In this document: in pieces, positions 1 to 5,659 of the stretch | How positions within the stretch are numbered: position 1 is the first letter of the stretch | Layout of the letters: each line of letters begins with the position of its first letter | Source of the DNA: UBA7887 sp964408735 | GTDB lineage: Bacteria; Pseudomonadota; Alphaproteobacteria; UBA7887 | Reading direction: 5' to 3' | Assembly: GCA_964408735.1 (NCBI GenBank) | Contig: CAYPAX010000168.1 | Coordinates: forward strand, 1 to 5,659 | DNA: 5,659 nucleotides | Translations under genes and position numbers: made by a program | Notes under the pieces: model-generated | What the model saw: only the letters and a program-made list of their open reading frames with translations | Told to the model about the DNA's origin: nothing | Databases searched by the model: none

Positions 1-155
1 GCGAGTTCGTCGAGCAGGGCCTTGGCCTCGATCAGGTCAGGCGTATCGAAGCCTTCGCTGAACCAGGCGTAGAGAGGTTCCAGGAGGTCGCGCGCTTGCG
101 CCGTCTTGCCCTGGGACTGCCAAAGGCGCGCTAGCGAAACCGCGGCACGGAGTTC
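1..155 (-). repeat. Copy A of C-terminal coding repeat (pairs with 3440-3594)
   Basis: This segment encodes the last 50 or so residues of the downstream copy, including SLARLWQSQGKTAQARDLL and LIEAKALLDEL. It aligns without gaps to the end of the upstream copy at a constant offset of 3,439 bases. Hand comparison gives about 30 differences in 155 bases, near 80% identity, while the proteins differ at only about 7 of 51 positions. It is a paralogous coding repeat rather than a mobile element. Confidence 0.8.
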
Positions 156-3100
156 GTAGAGCTTGGCCCCTTGCCCTCTCGCGACCGCCATCGCTTCGCT
201 CAGCAATGGTTCGGCCTCTTCAACATCATTATTGTCGCGCCGCAAAAGGCAAATCCCCTGGAAGCGGATAATTTCCGCATAGTTGAACTTGGCCCCAAGC
301 TCATCCGCCAGCGAGCGAGCCTCATCGAGAATCCGCTCGGCTTCCTTGACATCGCCCTCCTCGATCAAGGCATCGGCATGGAATACCCAATTGAACGTCA
401 AGCCAGGGCCCATCTTGAGTTGCCGCACCTGCTCAAGCCCGCGCTCTCTTTCACCTCTGGCTTGTTTGGGATCCTCTTTCCGATGCGCCCAGCCGGCCAA
501 CGACAAAGCCAGACTTTCCCAAAACGGGAAGCCATAATCTTCCGCTATTCTCAATTGAACGCCCGCATGCCCGTCAGCAGCTTTCGGCTCGTTGATAACG
601 CAAGAGAAGACCGCAGCCAGGAAATGCACATGGGCGATACCATAAGGGAAATCCAACTGTTCGCCATAGGCGATGGCCTCCTCAATAAGCCGGCGCCCTT
701 GATCCGCAAAGCCAAGCACCGCTTTCGCAATGCCAAGATAGGCAAGGCCCAGCACCTTGGGGTCATGGCCATATTGGTGAATCAAAGTCGTGTGCTCGGC
801 CTCATCATACAGTGCCAAAGCGCTTTCCAAATGCGATCGAGACGGCAGAAAGTCGGCTGAGAAGTATAGCATAGTGCCATACCAACGATTGGCCAGAACT
901 CTTCCGGTCAGATTATCGGTTTTTTCGGCATAATCGAGCATGTCCTTGGCCGAGGCGAGACCTTCCAGGAACCGATCGCCAGTCATGCGATTGATACTGA
1001 GTCCATAAAGGATATGGAACATCTCCGGCGGGTCCACAGACAGCCGGGCAAGCTCGTAGGCGCGCTCGAACGCGGCGCCAGTCTCGGGCGCAGCATATCC
1101 GTAGCGCATCGTTGTCGCCAAGGCGAGACCGTTTTGCAGCTCCAGCTCATGTTCAGCGCGCGCCGGCGATTCTTCAATAGCGCCCACATATCCCAAGCCG
1201 TTTTCGAAGTGGGCAATGGCCTCCTGGCTTGCCAAGCGCTGTAACGCCCGTTGCCCGGCTTGGATCGCGTAGGGTATCGCCACATCGAATTTTGCCGCCG
1301 CTGAAAAATGATGCGCCAGCAATTCCGGCTCGACTTCCGCAATTCGTGGGAAGTCGGACAGAAGCGCTTCGGCGATCGCGGCATGTAGCTGTTGACGGGT
1401 ACTATTCAACAACGATCCATAGGCCGCATCCTGGATCAGGGCATGCTTGAAGATATAGACCGGATCCTGCGCCCCACCGCGGCGAAATATCAGTTCGCTA
1501 TCCACCAACCGCTGCAAAGCCTCGTCAAGCTCCGCATGGTTCAAATGCGATATCGCAATTAGCAATTCACGAGAGAACTCGCGGCCGATACAGGCTCCGA
1601 TCTGCGCCACCTCCTTCACCGACTCCAGGCGGTCGAGCCGCGCCATGAGTGAATCCTGTAGCGTGGCCGGAATCGCCAGCGATGGCAGAGGGCCGTCAAG
1701 CACGTAGCGATCGCCGTCTTCTTTGAGCTGGCCTGTCTCCAAAACGGTCTTGGTCAGTTCCTCGACGAACAGCGGCACGCCATCGGTCTTGGCGACGATC
1801 TGTTCGACCACCTCTTGTGGCAGCATCCGCCCGCCGGCGACCCGTGCCACCATGTCCGTGCCCAGCCTGCGTGACAGCCGGGTGAGGCTGTGGACAGCGA
1901 TATGCCCGCCAATCGGCCAGGGCGGGTTGAACTCCGGACGGGCGGTGATCAGCACCAGAACCGCAGCCGCCTCGATCCGTGCAATAACCTCGCCGATTGC
2001 CTCAAGGGTCGTCGGGTCCGTCCAATGAGCGTCCTCGAATATGACCAGCACCGGCTGGTCTTCGGCCAAGCCCACCACCTGATCGACGAGAGCCGTATAG
2101 GTCATCTCCTTCAACTGCTGCGGAGCGAGATTGAGCGGCGGGTAGCGGTCGACAGGCAACGACAACATAGTCGCGATCACCGGTGCGGCGTTTGCCACGG
2201 CACCCGTGCCCGCGCTCAGGGTCGTCTCCATCTTGTCGAGCTTTTGGTCAACCGCGTCGTTTGACACAAAACCCGCTGCGCGCTCGAACTGCGTGATGAT
2301 CGGATAGAATGCGGAGTTGGTGTAGTGCGGCGAGCACTGATAGCTGAGGCGGGTATGCGGCGTGCCGGCCAGCTCGTCCCGCAAGGCCTTGGCAATTCGT
2401 GATTTGCCGATCCCCGGCTCGCCGGACAGGAACACCACCTGACCCTCTCCGTCCCTGGCTTGCTCCCAACGTTCCATCAGCATGGCGAATTCGCTGCGGC
2501 GCCCGATCAGGGGTGTGAGGCCGCCGCTGCTTTGCGCCTCGAACCGGTCAGCGGCCCGGCTTTGCCGCAATACCCGCCACACAGCCATCGGCTCTGCAAC
2601 GCCTTTCATGGCGGGTGTGCCGAGACTGACATAGTCGAACACCCCGCCGGCAAGGCGATGGGTGCTGGCGGCAATGACAACTTGATCGGGATCGGCCAGC
2701 GTCTGCAGGCGTGCGGCAATGTTCGGCGTTTCGCCAATGGCTGCCGCCGGGATGGACGCGTCACCGGCACCGGTCTCGCCGACCACGACGGCCCCCGTGG
2801 CAATGCCCACGCGGACTTGCAACGGTGCCGAGACATCAATGGTCTTCACTACGTTCACAATATCGAGCCCGGCACGAATAGCCCTCTCGGCGTCATCTTC
2901 GTGCGCTTTGGGCCAGCCGAAGTAGGTCACGATGCCGTCACCAAGGTATTGGGCCACATGGCCCTCATAGCGCTCGATGACGCTTCCACAAGCCTTCTGG
3001 TAGCCTTGCATGAGGCTACGGAGGTCTTCAGGGTCGAGCTTTTCCGAGAGTGCCGTGGACCCAACCAGGTCGCAGAACATGACGGTGATCTGCCGTCGTT

Positions 3101-3341
3101 CGGCGTCAAGGGAGCTTGTGGGCGGGGTCCGTGTCTCGCCGCCTTCGGACCGCTCTGGCTCCAGCTCGCGGATTGCTTTGAGGACCAGTTTGCGAGGTCC
3201 AATTGGGAGCCCCATCTCTTTCAGATCGGCATCCTCAAGCTCGACCAACGCCTCAAGATTGATCTTCTCGGCCTCGAAGGCCTCGGCGTATTCGCTAAGG
3301 TCCCGGCTCTCCAGCCACTCTCTGATGTCCCCGTCAGCCAA
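1..3341 (-). CDS. SAM-domain class III nucleotide cyclase fused to STAND ATPase and TPR region (3' end cut by window edge)
   Basis: This is a predicted cytoplasmic signalling protein that makes a cyclic nucleotide under control of an ATPase switch. No transmembrane segment or signal peptide is evident. I translated most of the frame by hand and found no break: 1,113 codons, then two bases of a final Ala codon. Residues 5-60 are a SAM domain (IREWLESRDLSEY at 6-18, MGLPIGPRKL at 43-52). Residues 81-258 are a class III cyclase opening with ERRQITVMFCDLVGST. Metal-binding Asp are D91 and D135 (YLGDG), and transition-state residues are N207 and R211 (ETPNIAARL). The ATPase starts near PLIGRRSE (277), with Walker A GEPGIGKS at 307-314 and Walker B VLVIFEDAHW at 431-440. 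PLFVEELTK (523-531), LQDSLMARLDRL (561-572), GREF (586-589) and FKHALIQDAAY (631-641) mark the ATPase tail and winged-helix-like region. TPR-like helical repeats follow from about 660 to the end. The TTG start follows an in-frame TAG (3384-3386) by 45 bases, has no earlier start codon, and places the SAM domain at the N-terminus. Substrate and ligand are unknown. Confidence 0.93.
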   Translation of the reverse strand, partial: MADGDIREWLESRDLSEYAEAFEAEKINLEALVELEDADLKEMGLPIGPRKLVLKAIRELEPERSEGGETRTPPTSSLDAERRQITVMFCDLVGSTALSEKLDPEDLRSLMQGYQKACGSVIERYEGHVAQYLGDGIVTYFGWPKAHEDDAERAIRAGLDIVNVVKTIDVSAPLQVRVGIATGAVVVGETGAGDASIPAAAIGETPNIAARLQTLADPDQVVIAASTHRLAGGVFDYVSLGTPAMKGVAEPMAVWRVLRQSRAADRFEAQSSGGLTPLIGRRSEFAMLMERWEQARDGEGQVVFLSGEPGIGKSRIAKALRDELAGTPHTRLSYQCSPHYTNSAFYPIITQFERAAGFVSNDAVDQKLDKMETTLSAGTGAVANAAPVIATMLSLPVDRYPPLNLAPQQLKEMTYTALVDQVVGLAEDQPVLVIFEDAHWTDPTTLEAIGEVIARIEAAAVLVLITARPEFNPPWPIGGHIAVHSLTRLSRRLGTDMVARVAGGRMLPQEVVEQIVAKTDGVPLFVEELTKTVLETGQLKEDGDRYVLDGPLPSLAIPATLQDSLMARLDRLESVKEVAQIGACIGREFSRELLIAISHLNHAELDEALQRLVDSELIFRRGGAQDPVYIFKHALIQDAAYGSLLNSTRQQLHAAIAEALLSDFPRIAEVEPELLAHHFSAAAKFDVAIPYAIQAGQRALQRLASQEAIAHFENGLGYVGAIEESPARAEHELELQNGLALATTMRYGYAAPETGAAFERAYELARLSVDPPEMFHILYGLSINRMTGDRFLEGLASAKDMLDYAEKTDNLTGRVLANRWYGTMLYFSADFLPSRSHLESALALYDEAEHTTLIHQYGHDPKVLGLAYLGIAKAVLGFADQGRRLIEEAIAYGEQLDFPYGIAHVHFLAAVFSCVINEPKAADGHAGVQLRIAEDYGFPFWESLALSLAGWAHRKEDPKQARGERERGLEQVRQLKMGPGLTFNWVFHADALIEEGDVKEAERILDEARSLADELGAKFNYAEIIRFQGICLLRRDNNDVEEAEPLLSEAMAVARGQGAKLYELRAAVSLARLWQSQGKTAQARDLLEPLYAWFSEGFDTPDLIEAKALLDEL

Positions 3342-3435
3342 AGCGCACCCCCACGCTGCCCCATCGTCACAGCTTACACCCCTCTACCCCGCATTGCGCA
3401 AGGCCCGCCGATGAGGTCGACAAGGAGAACGGGTT
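3342..3435 (-). other. Intergenic spacer between the tandem cyclase/ATPase genes
   Basis: This is the only non-coding stretch in the window. Read on the minus strand it has no GC-rich hairpin followed by a T run, so no intrinsic terminator is visible and read-through from the upstream copy is plausible. It contains an 8-base palindrome, TTGCGCAA, at 3394-3401. A poor promoter-like pair, TTGCGC (3396-3401) and TGTAAG (3373-3378) with a 17-base gap, is too weak to call. An in-frame TAG at 3384-3386 bounds the downstream reading frame. Confidence 0.7.
3348..3352 (-). promoter_or_regulatory. G-run acting as possible ribosome binding site for the TTG-started gene
   Basis: A run of five G on the minus strand lies 6 bases before the TTG at 3341-3339. 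It could pair with the CCUCC end of 16S rRNA, although it is not a full AGGAGG. It supports TTG as the start because no ATG or GTG occurs in this frame between the upstream stop and the SAM domain. An ATG at minus-strand position 3365 is in another frame and would not give the SAM domain. Confidence 0.4.
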
Positions 3436-5659
3436 CTAGGCGAGCTCGTCGAGCAGGGCTTTGGCTTCGATCAGGTCGTGCGTGTTGAAGCCTTCGGTGA
3501 ACCAGCCGTAGACGGGCGCGAGCAGGTCGCGGGCTTGCGCGGTCTTGCCCTGACTTTGCCAGAGACGGGCGAGCGAGGCAGCGGCGCGAAGCTCCCAGGA
3601 TTTGGCGCCGAGGTCTCTCGCCTTGGACAATGCATGCGCAAGATACCGCTCGGCCTCGGCAGCATCACCGAGACGCGAGCGCCACTCCGCTTCGCCGCGA
3701 ATCCTGTACAATTCGGGCATGCACCATTCCTCACCATTCGTTTCTACAAGGGCAAAGGCGAGGCGTAATTGGCTCATCGCGGCCTCAATGTTCCCCGATC
3801 GAACAAACAGCTCGGCCAGAGCCCCGCGATAGAATGCTAAGCGTTGCAAATAGTCTATCTCCTGAATGGTATCGATCCCATCTTGCATCAATTGGCAGCC
3901 GCGATCGATCTCGCCCATACTCCCCTCCGCCCAACCGAGATGGATACATGCAAGCGCTTCCAATAGTCGGCTTCCTTGGGCTTGCGCGAGTGTAACGACT
4001 TCTTGGGCGGTGGCCCTCGCTTTCTCCGGCAGCTGCAAAAAGATGAACACTTCGTTTGCCAGCCAGAGTCCCACAATCTTCGTATACACATGATCGGTTT
4101 CTCGAAGCCGATCGAACGCTAAATTCGTGAAACAATGCGCTTCCGATACGCGACCTGTTAACCAGCACGTGAAGGACTTGTAAGTACAGGTCAAGGGCTT
4201 GGAGTCTTGTCCAAACTTCAACGCATCAGCGGGATCGAAATCGGCATCCAGCAGGTCAACCGCTTGGTCGAACTCCCTCATGGCGTCGGAGAGACGTCCT
4301 TGGGACAAATACGCAGCGCCCAGAGCTCTGTGCGAGGTCAACATGCCAGCCAAGTCTTGATTGCGCTCCGAGACGTCGACGCCACGACTTGCGGCATCAA
4401 CCGCCTTGGTAAGCTCGCTCCGGCAATAATAGTAGGCAAACGCGCCGTATAGCACAGGTGCCAGGGCGACCATGTCATTCAAGGCATGGCAAAGCGATTC
4501 CGCCCGTTCATAGACCTTCGCGGTTTCCGGATCAGTGTATCCTTTCGTCGCCATGAGGCAGTTTCCCAATGTAATCTGGGCGTCCAGCTCGGTTCTTTGC
4601 GCCTGCTCGGTCTCCGGCATGGCAGAAAGAAGCGCAAGTCCCTTCCGCAAGTGCCCCACAGCTTCGTTGTTGGCAGAGCGTGTCGCCGCCAATCCGCCCG
4701 CTTCCAGCCAATATCTTAGCGCTTTGGCTTCAACGCCGGCTTCCGCGAAATGGCGGGCCAATACCTCCGGTTGACTCGTTGCAATTTCAGGAAATCGATC
4801 TTCGATAGCCTTCGCGATATCGCGGTGCCAGGTTTGGCGATTCGACTTCAGCAATGAGTCATAGGCGACATCCTGGACCAACGCATGCTTAAACACAAAG
4901 TTGCTGCCCGCGCGGAATATCAGCTCATTTTCAGCCAGTTTCCGCAGGAACTTGCCTAGGGCAGCATTGTCCAGTGGGGAAACCATGGCCAGTAGTTCCG
5001 GAGCGAACTCTCGCCCGATGCAGGCGCCAACCTGGGCGACTTCCTTGGCCGGGCCCAATCGGTCGAGCCGAGCCATGAGCGAATCCTGCAATGTCTCCGG
5101 CACGCCGGCCTCGCCGCCTTCGGCGACGGTCTTTGTCAGCTCTTCCACGAACAGGGGCACGCCATCCGTCTTGGCGACGATCTCGGCAAGAACTTCGTCG
5201 GATATGGCTTCATCAGATACTTGCGCGACCATCGCCGCCGCCTCCACCTTGCCAAGCCGCTGCAAGGCCAGCGGCGTCACGTGGCCCTGGCCGAGCCAAG
5301 GCGGGGCATATTCCGGGCGGTAGGTAATGACGGCGAAGACAGGATGACCGGCCGTCATAGGCACGATCAGGTCCAGCAGTTCCTGAGAGGTCGGGTCGAT
5401 CCAGTGGGCATCCTCGAAGATCAGCAGCACCATCGTGTCGGACGCCAATGCCGCCACGCTGTCCGCCAACAGCCGCAAGGTCTCTTCCTTCTGCTTCTGC
5501 GGGCTCAAGGCGAGCGGCGGATAGCGGTCTGTCGGCAGTGACAAAAGAGATGCCACAAGCGCGCGGCCGGCTTCACTCGGGAACAGGGCTTCAAGCTTGT
5601 CGAGCTTATCAGCCCGTTGACGAAGTCTGCTCTGGACGCGTGTCGCTGTGTCTGATTCT
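3436..5659 (-). CDS. STAND ATPase-TPR protein, paralogue of the downstream gene (5' end outside window)
   Basis: This is the C-terminal 740 residues of a second protein of the same family; the frame is open to the right edge and ends in TAG at 3436-3438. The visible part starts just after where Walker A should be. Matching LDKLEALF (fragment residues 19-26) with LDKMETTL at 368 of the neighbour suggests about 350 residues are missing. In order, numbered on the fragment: DRYPPL (44-49), Walker B VLLIFEDAHW (77-86), PLFVEELTK (168-176), LQDSLMARLDRL (190-201), GREF (215-218), FKHALVQDVAY (256-266), then TPR-like helical repeats from about 300 to 740 with a DPET motif like the neighbour's APET. 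Whether a SAM or cyclase domain precedes it cannot be seen; this is likely by analogy only. A GTG at 5554-5556 could look like a start, but conserved family sequence continues upstream of it. It lies 94 bp ahead of the second copy in the same direction, which suggests co-transcription. Compared with the neighbour it lacks about 16 residues between VEELTKTV and LQDSL. Confidence 0.92.
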   Translation of the reverse strand, partial: ESDTATRVQSRLRQRADKLDKLEALFPSEAGRALVASLLSLPTDRYPPLALSPQKQKEETLRLLADSVAALASDTMVLLIFEDAHWIDPTSQELLDLIVPMTAGHPVFAVITYRPEYAPPWLGQGHVTPLALQRLGKVEAAAMVAQVSDEAISDEVLAEIVAKTDGVPLFVEELTKTVAEGGEAGVPETLQDSLMARLDRLGPAKEVAQVGACIGREFAPELLAMVSPLDNAALGKFLRKLAENELIFRAGSNFVFKHALVQDVAYDSLLKSNRQTWHRDIAKAIEDRFPEIATSQPEVLARHFAEAGVEAKALRYWLEAGGLAATRSANNEAVGHLRKGLALLSAMPETEQAQRTELDAQITLGNCLMATKGYTDPETAKVYERAESLCHALNDMVALAPVLYGAFAYYYCRSELTKAVDAASRGVDVSERNQDLAGMLTSHRALGAAYLSQGRLSDAMREFDQAVDLLDADFDPADALKFGQDSKPLTCTYKSFTCWLTGRVSEAHCFTNLAFDRLRETDHVYTKIVGLWLANEVFIFLQLPEKARATAQEVVTLAQAQGSRLLEALACIHLGWAEGSMGEIDRGCQLMQDGIDTIQEIDYLQRLAFYRGALAELFVRSGNIEAAMSQLRLAFALVETNGEEWCMPELYRIRGEAEWRSRLGDAAEAERYLAHALSKARDLGAKSWELRAAASLARLWQSQGKTAQARDLLAPVYGWFTEGFNTHDLIEAKALLDELA
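3440..3594 (-). repeat. Copy B of C-terminal coding repeat (pairs with 1-155)
   Basis: This is the matching C-terminal segment of the upstream copy. Several differences from copy A are silent (for example GGCC against GGCT early in the repeat), which points to an old duplication held under protein-level selection rather than a recent copying event. No inverted ends or target-site duplications flank it. Confidence 0.8.

Noticed and set aside
171..860. Plus-strand open frame of 229 residues
   Set aside because: It is antisense to the TPR-coding part of the downstream copy, with no recognisable domain. It looks like a shadow frame.
983..1384. Minus-strand 133-residue frame and similar short minus-strand frames (551-772, 2248-2469, 2606-2839, 2927-3202)
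   Set aside because: They overlap the long cyclase/ATPase frame in a different register and carry no protein features. They are not remnants of a frameshift, since the long frame is continuous.
1..3341. Possibility that the downstream copy is a broken pseudogene
   Set aside because: Reading across most of the region gave one frame with all domain motifs in order, and the C-terminal frame agrees with the start frame. No stop was met.
3373..3401. Possible minus-strand promoter in the spacer (TTGCGC, 17 bases, TGTAAG)
   Set aside because: It matches consensus at only 3 of 6 and 4 of 6 positions, which is common by chance. Co-transcription from the upstream gene is at least as likely.
2460..3488. 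Plus-strand open frame of 342 residues
   Set aside because: It lies antisense to the SAM, cyclase and early ATPase coding region, whose motifs are unmistakable. The translation has no recognisable family feature and is explained by high GC in the opposite strand.
3436..5556. A separate 706-residue gene starting at the GTG at 5554-5556
   Set aside because: The frame stays open to the window edge, and the upstream residues (LDKLEALF) match the neighbouring paralogue. The GTG is an internal Val codon.

Overview
The window is almost entirely filled by two tandem, same-direction genes on the minus strand. They are paralogues of one large multidomain signalling protein: sterile alpha motif (SAM), class III nucleotide cyclase, STAND/AAA_16-type ATPase, then a long TPR-like helical repeat region. 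GC content is high (about 47-68% in hand-counted blocks). The protein family is typical of Alphaproteobacteria with large genomes, such as the Rhizobiales, where SAM-cyclase-ATPase-TPR proteins occur in many paralogues. The organism assignment is inferred from family and composition; no marker gene is present.

Layout, in the direction of transcription (right to left). The upstream copy (5659 to 3436, minus) enters the window already open, inside its ATPase domain. Its last 740 residues are visible, with Walker B, the ATPase tail, the winged-helix-like segment and the TPR region, and it ends in TAG. By alignment with its neighbour, about 350 N-terminal residues lie outside the window. A 94-bp spacer with no convincing terminator or promoter follows. 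The downstream copy (3341 to 1, minus) starts at a TTG and carries the full domain set. It runs off the left edge inside its final alanine codon, so all but the last base of that codon and the stop codon are visible. Its expected length is about 1,114 residues.

Neither strand holds another believable gene. The plus-strand open frames lie antisense to the two coding regions and show no recognisable protein features. No RNA gene, CRISPR array, insertion sequence or attachment site was seen.

The likely mechanism, from family knowledge rather than from this sequence alone, is that the TPR region senses a ligand or partner, the STAND ATPase acts as an ATP-dependent switch, and the cyclase is the output. 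Points of interest are the tandem duplication, an atypical nucleotide-specificity pocket in the visible cyclase, a C-terminal segment that is far better conserved than the TPR region before it, and a loop missing from the upstream copy.
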